From Frankiales bacterium (GTDB lineage: Bacteria > Actinomycetota > Actinomycetes > JAFAQI01), in assembly GCA_025980465.1 (NCBI GenBank), contig JAICXJ010000003.1, positions 1 through 47,548 on the forward strand: DNA of 47,548 nucleotides. Reading direction: 5' to 3'. Positions 9,699 through 18,044 of the stretch are shown piece by piece. Numbering within the stretch: position 1 is the stretch's first letter; each line of letters begins with the position of its first letter. The position numbers and the translations under genes were made by a program. The notes under the pieces were generated by a model. It worked only from the letters and a program-made list of their open reading frames with translations. It was not told the DNA's origin and searched no databases.

Positions 9699-9726
9699 AT
9701 GTGACCTTCCAAGGGGTATTTGCCAT

Positions 9727-9743
9727 AGCAATGTGACATTGCT
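9727..9743. repeat. Palindrome A3
   Basis: AGCAATG TGA CATTGCT. Because the centre is TGA, the element is also a perfect odd palindrome around a single G, like a protein-binding operator. TTGAA follows it, as it follows the 19-bp repeat units. Confidence 0.88.
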
Positions 9744-9758
9744 TGAAACAGGGGCATA

Positions 9759-9773
9759 GCAATGCCACATTGC
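9759..9773. repeat. Palindrome A4, opposite orientation
   Basis: GCAATG CCA CATTGC, the same element as A1 read on the other strand (centre CCA rather than TGG). It runs directly into the heptamer tract. Confidence 0.85.
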
Positions 9774-9821
9774 CCATAGCCCATAGCCCATAGCCCATAG
9801 CCCATAGCCGATCGCCGATCG
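9773..9821. repeat. Seven-copy heptamer tandem repeat
   Basis: Five exact copies of CCCATAG (9773-9807) are followed by two exact copies of CCGATCG (9808-9821), all in the same 7-bp register. Between the two unit types three positions differ. Such tracts change copy number by slippage. It lies outside genes, so a frame-switching role is unlikely. Confidence 0.92.
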
Positions 9822-9889
9822 CCGGCCACATTGCCAATTGCGCGTCATCGCTGTCGGCAGGCACGTCCGGGCCCCACCGGGCCGGGGCA

Positions 9890-11380
9890 TCAACGCGCTT
9901 GCGGGAAGTGCAGGTCGACCGCCGCCGGGCCGCGGTCGGGCCAGCGGGCGGTGACCGCCTTGGTGCGGGTGAAGAAGTGCACACCGTGCTCGCCGTGCGC
10001 GTGGGTGTCGCCGAACAAGGAGTGCTTCCAGCCGCCGAATGAGTAGTAGGCCATCGGTACCGGAATCGGAACGTTCACACCAACCATGCCGGCTTCGACG
10101 TCGGCGCAGTAACGGCGCGCCGCGGCGCCGTCGGAGGTGAAGATCGCCGACCCGTTGCCGTATTCGCTGTCGTTGACCAGCCGAAGTGCGTCGTCGTACG
10201 TCGGGACCCGCACGACCGACAGCACCGGCCCGAATATCTCGTCGGTGTAGACCGACATCTCGGCAGTGACGTTGTCGAGCAGCGTCGGGCCTAGCCAGAA
10301 CCCACCGGCGGCTCCATCGGCGTCCACCCCCCGGCCGTCGACGACGACGGTCGCGCCGGCGCCCGCCCCGGCGTCGATGTATCCGGCGACCCGGTCGCGA
10401 TGCTCGCGGGTGACCAACGGACCCATGTCACAGCCACGACGGCCGTCTCCCACTCGGAGGTCGGCGATCCGCTCAGCGATCCCCGCCACCAGTGGATCGG
10501 CCGCCGCACCTACCGCGACGACCACCGAGATCGCCATGCAACGCTCGCCCGCGCTTCCGAAGCCGGCGCTCACGGCGGCATCAGCCGCGCCATCGATGTC
10601 GGCGTCCGGCAGCACGACCATGTGGTTCTTCGCACCGCCGAGCGCCTGGACCCGCTTGCCGTTCGCGGCTGCGGTCTCGTAGACGTAGCGCGCGATCGGA
10701 GTCGACCCGACGAAGCTCACCGCATCGACGCCGGGATGTGTGAGCAATGCGTCGACGGTCACCTTGTCGCCGTGCACGACGTTGAAGACGCCCTCGGGCA
10801 GGCCGGCCTGCGCCCACAGGTCGGCGAGTATCAAGGCGGCCGAGGGATCCTTCTCACTCGGCTTCAGCACTACCGCATTGCCGCACGCGATCGCCACCGG
10901 GAAGAACCACATCGGCACCATGGCCGGGAAGTTGAACGGCGAGATCACCGCCGCGACTCCGACCGGCTGACGCATCGAAAACGCGTCGACGCCGGTGGAC
11001 ACCTCCGCGGAGTAGCCGCCCTGCAGTGCGCTGGGGATGCCGCAGGCGAACTCGACCACCTCGAGCCCCCGCTGCACCTCACCACCGGCGTCGGCGAGCA
11101 CCTTGCCGTGCTCGGCGGTGATCGCCGCAGCGATCTCGTCACGATGTGCTGCGACCAGCTCCCGGAAGGCGAACAACACATTGGTACGACGAGTAAGCGA
11201 CGTGCGACGCCATCCCACCAATGCGCCACGTGCAGCCGCAACGGCGTCGTCCACAACGCCCGGCTCGGCGAAGTCGACCCGGGCGGCCACCTCACCGGTG
11301 GCCGGATCGAAGACGTCGCCGGTGCGCGCTGCGACGCCGCTCCACGGCTTTCCGGCGATCCAGTGAGTGATCTGGCGCAT
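9890..11380 (-). CDS. mmsA: CoA-acylating (methyl)malonate-semialdehyde dehydrogenase
   Basis: 496 residues from ATG 11380. It oxidises malonate or methylmalonate semialdehyde to acetyl- or propionyl-CoA with NAD+ and CoA. Family marks: ISPFNFPAMVPMWFFPVAIA, catalytic Cys in GSAGERCMAIS, and LGGAKNHMVVLPDAD, where Asn replaces the general-base Glu of hydrolytic aldehyde dehydrogenases, as is usual in CoA-acylating members. The C-terminus has the family-typical MAYYSFGGWKHSLFGD. The start overlaps the stop of the preceding dehydrogenase (TGATG), indicating translational coupling. The frame extends upstream to 11620, but that part is antisense-like and inside the neighbouring gene. The context suggests beta-alanine or valine/myo-inositol-type carbon flow. 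Confidence 0.92.
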   Translation of the reverse strand: MRQITHWIAGKPWSGVAARTGDVFDPATGEVAARVDFAEPGVVDDAVAAARGALVGWRRTSLTRRTNVLFAFRELVAAHRDEIAAAITAEHGKVLADAGGEVQRGLEVVEFACGIPSALQGGYSAEVSTGVDAFSMRQPVGVAAVISPFNFPAMVPMWFFPVAIACGNAVVLKPSEKDPSAALILADLWAQAGLPEGVFNVVHGDKVTVDALLTHPGVDAVSFVGSTPIARYVYETAAANGKRVQALGGAKNHMVVLPDADIDGAADAAVSAGFGSAGERCMAISVVVAVGAAADPLVAGIAERIADLRVGDGRRGCDMGPLVTREHRDRVAGYIDAGAGAGATVVVDGRGVDADGAAGGFWLGPTLLDNVTAEMSVYTDEIFGPVLSVVRVPTYDDALRLVNDSEYGNGSAIFTSDGAAARRYCADVEAGMVGVNVPIPVPMAYYSFGGWKHSLFGDTHAHGEHGVHFFTRTKAVTARWPDRGPAAVDLHFPQAR

Positions 11381-12813
11381 CAGGCCTCGAGACTCGTCAT
11401 GACGTGCTTGATCCGGGTGTAGTCCTCGAACCCGTACATCGACAAGTCCTTGCCGTAACCCGAATGCTTGAAGCCACCGTGAGGCATCTCCGCGACGAGC
11501 GGGATGTGGGTGTTGATCCACACGCAGCCGAAGTCCAGTGACCGGGCCATCCGCATCGCTCGCCCGTGATCCTTGGTCCAGACCGACGATGCCAGGCCGT
11601 ACTGAACTCCGTTTGCCCACGCCAGGGCTTGCCTCTCATCGGTGAACTGTTGGACCGTGATGACCGGCCCGAACACCTCGTTCTGGATCATCTCGTCATC
11701 CTGCTGCAGGTCGGCGACGACCGTCGGCGCGTAGAAGTAGCCTCGGTCTCCCACCCGTGCGCCCCCGGTGCGGACGGTCGCGTGAGCCGGCGCACGATCA
11801 ACGAAACCGCTGACCCGTTCGAGCTGGTTGGCGTTGTTGAGCGGTCCGTAGTCCGCCTCGACGTCCGGCCCACCGGTCCTCGTACCCTTGGCCGCCTCGG
11901 TCAGTGCGGCCACGAAGTCGTTGTGTATCCCCGCCGACGAGAGAACCCGGGTCGCCGCCGTGCAGTCCTGGCCGGCGTTGAAGTAGCCCGCGGCTGCGAT
12001 TCCCTCGACCGCCGTATCGAGATCAGCATCGTCGAAGATGATCACCGGCGCCTTGCCACCGAGCTCGAGATGCACGCGCTTGAGATCCGTCGCCGCCGCC
12101 GCCGCGACTTCGCTGCCGGCGCGAACACTTCCGGTGATCGACACCATGTGCGGCACCGGGTGGTTCACCAGCAGCCGGCCGGTGTCGCGATCACCGCAGA
12201 TCACGTTCATGACGCCCGGCGGCAGGTACTGGGCCAGGATCTCCGCCATCATTACGGTCGTCACCGGCGTGGTGTCGGAGGGCTTGAGAACGACGGCGTT
12301 GCCCGCCGCAATCGCGGGGGCGAACTTCCAGATCGCCATCATCATCGGGTAGTTCCAGGGCGTGACCGCAGCGCAGACCCCGATCGGCTCGCGCCGAATC
12401 ATCGACGTGTGGCCGGACAGGTACTCCCCCGCCGACCGCCCCTCCAGCATCCGCGCCGCGCCGGCGAAGAACCGGATCTGGTCGACCGCCGGTGGGATCT
12501 CCTCCGCCATCGTCAGGGCCACCGGTTTACCGGTGTTGCGACATTCCGCCGTCACGAGCGCCTCGGCGTTCGCCTCGATCGCGTCGGCGATCCGGTACAG
12601 CGCCAGTGATCGCTGCGAAGGGGTGGCGTCACGCCAGGTTTCGAAACCCGCCGCCGCCGCCTTCATCGCGGCGTCGACGTCGGCCGGGCCGGAGACCGCC
12701 GCCTGCCCGTACACCTCGCCGGTCGACGGGTCGACGAGATCGCTGCTGCGACCGGTAGCCGGGTCGACGTACTCGCCGTTGACGAAGTTGCGCACCAGCA
12801 CTGAGTCAGCCAC
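11380..12813 (-). CDS. NAD-dependent aldehyde dehydrogenase, gamma-aminobutyraldehyde dehydrogenase-like
   Basis: 477 residues from GTG 12813 ([21 protein letters not shown]), which has GGAGG at 12818-12822. It has the full aldehyde dehydrogenase set: [24 protein letters not shown], the general-base Glu in [13 protein letters not shown] and catalytic Cys in [12 protein letters not shown], so a hydrolytic enzyme is expected. Similarity to actinobacterial gamma-aminobutyraldehyde dehydrogenases (putrescine degradation) is suggested by overall pattern and by the adjacent Lrp regulator and class III aminotransferase. Betaine-aldehyde or other aminoaldehyde substrates are alternatives. It is divergent from the regulator and coupled to mmsA by a one-base overlap. 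Confidence 0.88.
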   Translation of the reverse strand: MADSVLVRNFVNGEYVDPATGRSSDLVDPSTGEVYGQAAVSGPADVDAAMKAAAAGFETWRDATPSQRSLALYRIADAIEANAEALVTAECRNTGKPVALTMAEEIPPAVDQIRFFAGAARMLEGRSAGEYLSGHTSMIRREPIGVCAAVTPWNYPMMMAIWKFAPAIAAGNAVVLKPSDTTPVTTVMMAEILAQYLPPGVMNVICGDRDTGRLLVNHPVPHMVSITGSVRAGSEVAAAAATDLKRVHLELGGKAPVIIFDDADLDTAVEGIAAAGYFNAGQDCTAATRVLSSAGIHNDFVAALTEAAKGTRTGGPDVEADYGPLNNANQLERVSGFVDRAPAHATVRTGGARVGDRGYFYAPTVVADLQQDDEMIQNEVFGPVITVQQFTDERQALAWANGVQYGLASSVWTKDHGRAMRMARSLDFGCVWINTHIPLVAEMPHGGFKHSGYGKDLSMYGFEDYTRIKHVMTSLEA

Positions 12814-13008
12814 GGATCCTCCTGAACCGGCGACACGAACAACGCCCTGCTCGAATCTTGCACCGGGCCCCGAAGCCCCGCAAGGAATCCGCATGAAACT
12901 GGGTCTCCATCAACGGATTCACTTGCTATATATCGGGCAGACGGGCAGAGTCGATAGTGAACGGGGCCCAGCCGATGGGAAGAGGCGGCGTGGAAGTGGA
13001 CAGGTCGG
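12814..13008. promoter_or_regulatory. Divergent control region of the amine catabolic genes
   Basis: 195 bp between the aldehyde dehydrogenase and Lrp/AsnC starts. An AT island ctatatat at 12926-12933 stands out in otherwise GC-rich DNA and could be a -10 region or a flexible Lrp-binding site. I could not fix a full -35/-10 pair on either strand. Divergent placement next to a regulator gene suggests that it acts here. Confidence 0.4.
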
Positions 13009-13467
13009 ATGGCTGAGCACGGCGTGCTCGACGAGCTCAACCGGGCCATCATCGCCGAGCTCCAGCAGGACGGCCGCCGGTCCTACGCCGCGATAGCCAA
13101 AGCCGTCGGCCTCTCCGAGGCGGCAGTCCGGCAGCGGGTCCAGCGGTTGCTCGACGCCGGTGTGATGCAGATCGTCGCGGTCACCGATCCACTCCAGCTC
13201 GGGTTCTCGAGGCAGGCGATGATCGGCATCCGCGCCGACGGCGACCTTTCCAAGGTCGCCGACAAGCTGGCGTCACTGCCGGAGGTCGACTATGTGGTCG
13301 TCACGGCCGGCTCGTTCGATCTGCTCGTCGAGCTTGTCTGCAACGACGACGACCACCTCCTGTCGCTGCTCAACAACTCGATCCGGACCGTGCCCGGTGT
13401 ACGGGACTCCGAGACCTTCGTCTATCTCAAGCTCGCGAAACAGACCTACACCTGGGGTGCGCGATGA
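13009..13467 (+). CDS. Lrp/AsnC-family transcriptional regulator
   Basis: 152 residues. The N-terminal helix-turn-helix is visible as LDELNRAIIAELQQDGRRSYAAIAKAVGLSEAAVRQRVQRLLDAGVM (about 6-53). The C-terminal effector domain RAM/Lrp_AsnC_trans follows (about 65-145), with the usual VDYVVVTAGSFDLLVELVC and SIRTVPGVRDSETFVYLKL. These regulators sense amino acids or related amines. The gene overlaps the aminotransferase start by 4 nt (ATGA), so the two are co-translated, and it is divergent from the aldehyde dehydrogenase genes it probably controls. Confidence 0.92.
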   Translation: MAEHGVLDELNRAIIAELQQDGRRSYAAIAKAVGLSEAAVRQRVQRLLDAGVMQIVAVTDPLQLGFSRQAMIGIRADGDLSKVADKLASLPEVDYVVVTAGSFDLLVELVCNDDDHLLSLLNNSIRTVPGVRDSETFVYLKLAKQTYTWGAR

Positions 13468-14825
13468 CCAGTTCGCTGCAAGAGGCTGCCAAGCGGCACC
13501 TGTGGATGCATTTCACCCGCATGTCCGCCTACGCCGATCACGACATTCCGGTGATCGAACGCGGCGAAGGCGCCTACGTGTGGGACTCCAACGGCAAGCG
13601 GTACCTCGACGGCCTGTCCGGACTGTTCGTCGTACAGGCCGGTCACGGGCGACAGGAGATGGCCGACGCCGCCGCCAAGCAGGCTGCGCAACTCGCTTAC
13701 TTTCCGTTGTGGTCCTACGCCCACCCCACCGCGGTAGAACTCGCCGAGCGCGTATCCAACTACGCCCCCGGCGACATCAACCGGGTGTTCTACACGACCG
13801 GCGGCAGCGAGGCGGTCGAGAGCGCATGGAAGCTGGCCCGCCAGTACTTCAAAGCGATTGGGCAACCGATGCGCTACAAGGTGGTGGGTCGCGACATCGC
13901 CTACCACGGCACCACGATGGGCGCGCTGTCGATCAACGGCGTCACCGCGATCAGGTCGGTGTTCGAACCGTTGGTCCCGGGTGCAATCCATGTGCCGAAC
14001 ACCAACTTCTACCGCGCGCCGGAACACGGTGATGACCTCGAGCGGTTCGGCATCTGGGCGGCTGATGAGATCGAGCGTGCCATCCTCCGTGAGGATCCGG
14101 ACACGGTCGCTGCGGTCTTCCTCGAGCCGGTGCAGAACTCGGGCGGCTGCTTCACTCCCCCGCCCGGCTACTTCCAGCGGGTCCGCAAGATCTGTGACAG
14201 GTACGGCGTACTGCTCGTCAGTGACGAGGTCATCTGCGCGTTCGGGCGGCTTGGCACCTGGTTCGGCGCGCAGAAGTACGACTACCAGCCGGACATGATC
14301 CTGGTGGCGAAGGGCATCACGAGCGGCTACGCACCAATCGGCGCCGTGCTCGCGTCGGACAAGCTGATCGAGCCGTTCCTCCAGCCCGGTTCGTCGTTCC
14401 TTCACGGCATCACCTTCGCCGGGCATCCAGTCTCCTGCGCTGTCGCGTTGGCCAACCTCGACGTGTTCGAGCGGGAGGACCTAATCGGGCATGTCGCATC
14501 GAACGAGGCCGCCTTCCGCGCCACGATCGAAAAGCTGGCCGATCTTCCGATCGTCGGAGATGTCCGGGGCGCCGGTTACTTCCTCGCCTTGGAGCTGGTG
14601 AAGGACAAGACCACCAAGGCGACCTTCGACCACGCCGAAAGTGAGCGGCTGCTGCGCGGCTTCATCTCGGGCGCGTTGTTCGACGCCGGCCTGATCTGCC
14701 GGGCCGACGACCGCGGCGACCCGGTGATCCAGCTCTCGCCACCGCTGATCTGCGACCAGCAGCAGTTCGACGAGATCGAGCAGATCCTGCGTTCGGTGCT
14801 AACAGAGGCGTCGGCACGGCTGTAG
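13464..14825 (+). CDS. Class III PLP-dependent aminotransferase (putrescine/omega-amino acid type)
   Basis: 453 residues. PLP enzyme that moves an amino group from a terminal amine, such as putrescine, cadaverine, GABA or beta-alanine, to pyruvate or 2-oxoglutarate. Family features: FYTTGGSEAVESAWKLARQY (phosphate-binding region), AYHGTTMGALS, EPVQNSGGC, LVSDEVICAFGRLG with the PLP-ring Asp, and the Schiff-base Lys in ILVAKGITSGYAPIGAV. The start ATG lies inside the stop of the regulator gene. With the two dehydrogenases it can form a path from amine to aldehyde to acid, then semialdehyde to acyl-CoA. The substrate is inferred from context only. Confidence 0.9.
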   Translation: MTSSLQEAAKRHLWMHFTRMSAYADHDIPVIERGEGAYVWDSNGKRYLDGLSGLFVVQAGHGRQEMADAAAKQAAQLAYFPLWSYAHPTAVELAERVSNYAPGDINRVFYTTGGSEAVESAWKLARQYFKAIGQPMRYKVVGRDIAYHGTTMGALSINGVTAIRSVFEPLVPGAIHVPNTNFYRAPEHGDDLERFGIWAADEIERAILREDPDTVAAVFLEPVQNSGGCFTPPPGYFQRVRKICDRYGVLLVSDEVICAFGRLGTWFGAQKYDYQPDMILVAKGITSGYAPIGAVLASDKLIEPFLQPGSSFLHGITFAGHPVSCAVALANLDVFEREDLIGHVASNEAAFRATIEKLADLPIVGDVRGAGYFLALELVKDKTTKATFDHAESERLLRGFISGALFDAGLICRADDRGDPVIQLSPPLICDQQQFDEIEQILRSVLTEASARL

Positions 14826-14830
14826 GCCGG

Positions 14831-15170
14831 ACGACCATCCGCCGCGTGGCGGACAAGGCCGTCACCGACCGCGCTGCCCTCGATGCAGTACTCGACCAGG
14901 GCCTCGTTGCTCACGTCGGCATCTGCGTCGACGGCCAGCCGTTCGTGATTCCGTGCGGCTACGCCCGCGACGGAGACCGCAACCACTGTCGTCGCGCTCC
15001 CCGGTGACGAGTGGTCGCTGAAGATCAGCAACGGGCCACCCGCAGTGGTGGAGGAGGACGACGGCTGGCAGCCATGGACGGACTGGGTGCCGCTTCGCAT
15101 CGTGGCCGGTGCACCGGTGAGCAGTGAGGGCGATGTCGTGCCGGCCTACGTCGCCGACTGGCAGCGGTGA
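14831..15170 (+). pseudogene. PNPOx-like flavin-binding protein, disrupted by an internal deletion
   Basis: Two pieces of one pyridoxamine-5'-phosphate-oxidase-like protein are readable in different frames. The 5' piece (about 14834-15007) reads TIRRVADKAVTDRAALDAVL, then GLVAHVGICVDGQPFVIPCG and YARDGD, and runs into TGA 15005-15007. The 3' piece (about 14973-15170) reads ATTVVALPGDEWSLKISNGP, then WVPLRIVAGAPV, and ends at TGA 15168-15170. In intact actinobacterial relatives of about 210-220 residues, as I recall them, roughly 100 residues separate these motifs; here they nearly touch. No good start codon is left. Position just after the aminotransferase suggests that it was once co-transcribed with it. 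Confidence 0.72.
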
Positions 15171-15275
15171 GCGCGCTTCCGTCGTTCTGGCTGGAGGCAT
15201 GCCGCGACGACCTGACGCCTCGCCTCGGCCGTCACCACCCAGTGATGGGGGGCGGCGCGGAGCCCCGCCTCGCAG
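15171..15275. other. Short intergenic region without a gene
   Basis: 105 bp between the pseudogene remnant and the convergent secreted-protein gene. Apart from the GC-rich stem at 15251-15269 I see nothing in it. Confidence 0.5.
15251..15269 (-). terminator. GC-rich stem-loop after the G1-like gene
   Basis: GGCGGCGC (15251-15258) pairs with GCCCCGCC (15262-15269) around GGA, eight positions with one C-C mismatch. It lies 7 nt beyond the stop of the minus-strand gene ending at 15276. No T-tract follows, so it would be an atypical (I-shaped) actinobacterial terminator. Confidence 0.4.
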
Positions 15276-16022
15276 TCAGTTGCTGTGTCTGAAGGTCGCC
15301 GTGAAGTTCCCACCGTGGGTGATCCGGCCGGCGCTCACCAACGTCGTGCCCCCGACGACCCAGTTGTAACGGGTCGGGGACTCCGACGCGAGTGAGCCGC
15401 CGTTGACCGTCGCGTGCGTCACGGCGATCGGGGTGAAGGGATCGATCGCGATCGCCCGGTGTGACCCGCTGCTGGTGACGGCAAGCGATGTGGCTCCGAT
15501 CCATGCGTTGGTCATGGTGCGCGTCCTGCCGGATTCGGTCTCAGCTTCCTTTCGGGTCACGTCGTCGAAGGCCACGACCGTCTTGCGCGGACCGATCGTC
15601 ACGGTCGACACGACCTTGTCGCCAACGGCGAGGTCGGTGTACTTGTTCGGGTACTCGACGTTGTTGACGGAGATGATCGACTCGTAGACCGGCGTCTTGT
15701 TCTGGCACGCCACCGCAACCGCTGATGAATCGCTGTAGAGGCGGGCGGCACTCGTCCGCGGCTCGTTTTCGACGATGACCGCTGGTCCCACACCGCTTTC
15801 GTTCTTCTTACACGTGATGGTGGGGATCTTGAACGTCGCACTGACCGAACGAATGTGCACCTTCGTCTTGGTCACCAGGTAGCCCGCGAGCGTGCTGCTC
15901 TTGGCCACCGAGCCAGGCGCCGCTGCCGCCGTGTTCACCATCGTCGCCGGCGCACCCACTCCGACAGCGGCAGCGAGCAACACGCTGACGTGGCGTGGAC
16001 GCAGCAATCGGGATCCCGTCAA
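15276..16022 (-). CDS. Secreted protein resembling G1-family (eqolisin-like) peptidases, probably non-catalytic
   Basis: 248 residues. The start is TTG 16022, overlapping the rlmN stop as TTGA. A signal peptide is clear: basic RLLRPRH, a hydrophobic stretch [18 protein letters not shown], and cleavage near TAAAAPG. The mature part shows LAGYLVT...[14 protein letters not shown], similar to the WAGY...W-x-VPT-x-x-C start of G1/A4 peptidase-like proteins, then beta-strand-rich sequence with [13 protein letters not shown]71 and C106 could form a disulfide. At TMTNAWIGA, where G1 enzymes carry the catalytic Glu around AEWI, no Glu is present, and no clear catalytic Gln motif is seen. Assignment to the fold is moderate; enzyme activity is doubtful. 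Confidence 0.55.
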   Translation of the reverse strand: MTGSRLLRPRHVSVLLAAAVGVGAPATMVNTAAAAPGSVAKSSTLAGYLVTKTKVHIRSVSATFKIPTITCKKNESGVGPAVIVENEPRTSAARLYSDSSAVAVACQNKTPVYESIISVNNVEYPNKYTDLAVGDKVVSTVTIGPRKTVVAFDDVTRKEAETESGRTRTMTNAWIGATSLAVTSSGSHRAIAIDPFTPIAVTHATVNGGSLASESPTRYNWVVGGTTLVSAGRITHGGNFTATFRHSN

Positions 16023-17095
16023 CCTTGCTCCTCCCCGACCGACGCCGCGGCGAGCTGGCCGCAGGCGCCGTCAATCTCGCGCCCCCTCGTATCTCGCACC
16101 GTAGTCGCAACGCCGTACGAGCGCAGGATCATGACGAAGTCCGTCTCGGCCTCGGGGGCCGAGGCCGTCCACACCGATCCAGGGGTCGGGTTGAGCGGGA
16201 TCAGGTTGACGTGGACGAGCTTGCCGCGCAGCAGGTTGCCGAGCAGGTGGGCCCGCTCCGGCTGGTCGTTGATGTCGCGGATCAGTGCGTACTCGATCGA
16301 GATCCGGCGGCCGGTTACCGCGGCATAGCGCCAAGCCGCATCGAGGACCTGCGCGACCTTCCAGCGGGTGTTGACTGGGACGAGCGTGTCCCGCAGCTCG
16401 TCGTCGGGTGCGTGCAATGAGATTGCCAGCGTCACCTGCAGACCTTCCTCGCTCAGCCGATCGATCGCCGGCACCAGCCCGACCGTCGAGACGGTGACCC
16501 GCCGCTGTCCGATGCCGAGGCCGGCCGGAGCCGGCTCGGTCAGTCGCCGCAGGGCTCGGCTCACCGCTGCGTAGTTGGCCAGCGGCTCCCCCATCCCCAT
16601 GAACACGACGTTGTCGACCTCGCCGCCAGCCCTCACCACCTGATCGACGATCTCTGCGGTCGAGAGGTTGCGGGTCAGCCCGCCCTGACCGGTCGCGCAG
16701 AACGGACAGGCCATGCCGCATCCGGCCTGTGAGGAGACGCACATCGTGACCCGGTCCGGGTAGCGCATGAGGACGCTCTCGACGAGCGAGCCGTCGTGCA
16801 ACCGCCAGACTGTCTTGCGGGTTGCTCCTGCATCGCACTCGACCATCCGGACCGGCTCAAGGAGTGCCGGCAGCATCGTCGCGACCAGTCGATCGCGGCT
16901 GAGCGTGGGAAGGTCGGTCATCAGCGCCGGGTCGGACGTCGTACGCCCGAAGTAGTGACGCGAGAGCTGGTCGGCGCGGTACGCCGGCTGCCCTGCCTCG
17001 ACGGCGGCCGCTCGCCGCTGCGCCGGATCGAGGTCGGCGAGGTGGCGCGGTGGTTTACCCCGGCGCGGAGCATCCAGGACCAGCGGCAGGCTCAC
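16019..17095 (-). CDS. rlmN: 23S rRNA A2503-C2 / tRNA A37-C2 methyltransferase
   Basis: 358 residues. Radical-SAM enzyme that makes 2-methyladenosine in 23S rRNA (and tRNA). The iron-sulfur motif is [15 protein letters not shown] (C-x3-C-x2-C), the SAM region is [13 protein letters not shown], and the C-terminal [17 protein letters not shown] carries the second catalytic Cys. I chose GTG 17095 ([21 protein letters not shown]), which matches the family N-terminus. GTG 17179 overlaps the cdsA stop (GTGA) and is the alternative, but the extra 28 codons have lower GC at third positions and look non-coding. A long frame running further upstream is an antisense-like shadow of cdsA. The stop overlaps the start of the next gene. 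Confidence 0.93.
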   Translation of the reverse strand: MSLPLVLDAPRRGKPPRHLADLDPAQRRAAAVEAGQPAYRADQLSRHYFGRTTSDPALMTDLPTLSRDRLVATMLPALLEPVRMVECDAGATRKTVWRLHDGSLVESVLMRYPDRVTMCVSSQAGCGMACPFCATGQGGLTRNLSTAEIVDQVVRAGGEVDNVVFMGMGEPLANYAAVSRALRRLTEPAPAGLGIGQRRVTVSTVGLVPAIDRLSEEGLQVTLAISLHAPDDELRDTLVPVNTRWKVAQVLDAAWRYAAVTGRRISIEYALIRDINDQPERAHLLGNLLRGKLVHVNLIPLNPTPGSVWTASAPEAETDFVMILRSYGVATTVRDTRGREIDGACGQLAAASVGEEQG

Positions 17096-17175
17096 GCTTC
17101 GATCAGTCCGAGCCTGCTCCGCCTCAGTCGGTCTTCCCTGGGACCGAGCCCGCTTCGCTTCGCTTCGGGACTCGG

Positions 17176-18039
17176 TCACGGGTGGAACGGACCGAATGCC
17201 GACAGCAGCGCCCAGGCGACGGGTGCGGTCGGGAGCAGCGAGTCGAGCCGGTCGAGGATCCCGCCGTGACCCGGTAGCAGCGTGCCCATGTCCTTGATGC
17301 CGAGGTCCCGTTTGACCATCGACTCGCCGAGGTCGCCGATGGTCGCGGTCGTCACCACAGCCAGCCCGAAGACGACACCTTGCCACCACGCAGCGTGCAG
17401 CAGGGTGGTCATCAAGATGTATCCGACGAGCATGCAGAGGCCAGTCGAGCCGGCCAGACCTTCGATCGACTTCTTCGGGCTGATCCGCGGCGCCAGCGGA
17501 TGCCGACCGAACATCGCACCGACCGCGTAGCCGCCGACATCGCTCGCGACGACGGTCGCGACAAAGCAGGTGACGCGACGATCGCCGTCGTGAGCAGCGA
17601 GCATCAACGCGCAGAATCCGGCGAGGAACCCCACGTAGAGCAGTGCCAACAGACCCACAGAGATGTCGCCGACGATGCCGTCTACGCCGCGGACCGCTCG
17701 CCACAGCACCAGGAGCGGGATGGTCAACAGCATCGAGTTGATCATCCAGTGCTCGCCCTCGGCGTAGCCGGTGCACAGGATCGCCATCGCCCCCAGCACC
17801 AACGGGATCAGTGGCGGGTGGAGGTCCTTGGTGGACAGCGCCTGGGTCAGCTCCCGGACGCCGATCACGATCGCGGCGACAACGACCGCGAGGAACACCG
17901 GCCGGTAGAGGTAGAGCGTGGTGAGGACGAGCGCGCCAAGACCGAGCCCCACGGCGAGCGCCACCGGCAGGTTGCGGCCTGCTCGCCCCGGCTCGCCGGC
18001 CGCCGCGGGCGGTGCCGGAAGCTCGCTCAACTCGACCAC
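17176..18039 (-). CDS. cdsA: Phosphatidate cytidylyltransferase (CDP-diglyceride synthase)
   Basis: 287-residue membrane enzyme that makes CDP-diacylglycerol from phosphatidic acid and CTP, the branch point to all phospholipids. About eight membrane segments follow a Pro/Ala-rich cytoplasmic N-terminus. The C-terminal CDS signature is present: [14 protein letters not shown], then [14 protein letters not shown], with S-x(n)-KRD-x(3)-KD and GHGGxxDRxD. Start GTG 18039, 5 nt after the frr stop. Gene order frr-cdsA-rlmN is the standard actinobacterial arrangement. Confidence 0.96.
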   Translation of the reverse strand: MVELSELPAPPAAAGEPGRAGRNLPVALAVGLGLGALVLTTLYLYRPVFLAVVVAAIVIGVRELTQALSTKDLHPPLIPLVLGAMAILCTGYAEGEHWMINSMLLTIPLLVLWRAVRGVDGIVGDISVGLLALLYVGFLAGFCALMLAAHDGDRRVTCFVATVVASDVGGYAVGAMFGRHPLAPRISPKKSIEGLAGSTGLCMLVGYILMTTLLHAAWWQGVVFGLAVVTTATIGDLGESMVKRDLGIKDMGTLLPGHGGILDRLDSLLPTAPVAWALLSAFGPFHP

Positions 18040-18044
18040 TGTCG

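Larger units (their letters stand above)
9623..9889. other. Repeat-rich convergent intergenic region (cluster A)
   Basis: 267 bp between the stops of the permease (plus) and the semialdehyde dehydrogenase (minus), with no gene. It holds four copies and one fragment of a 15-bp palindrome (consensus GCRATG-TGR-CATYGC), a 19-bp tandem duplication and a seven-copy heptamer tract. The AT content is clearly higher than in the flanking genes. The position between two gene ends would suit a bidirectional terminator or a REP-like element, but no T-tract follows the stems. Confidence 0.85.

Noticed and set aside
9656-9821. A CRISPR array
   Set aside because: Repeat units are 15-19 bp palindromes or 7-bp tandem units without regular spacers, and no cas genes are nearby.
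9619-9984. A minus-strand frame with repeated MGYGLWA-type peptide
   Set aside because: It is the translation of the intergenic heptamer tract. No ribosome-binding site, no family, and it ends inside the mmsA gene region.
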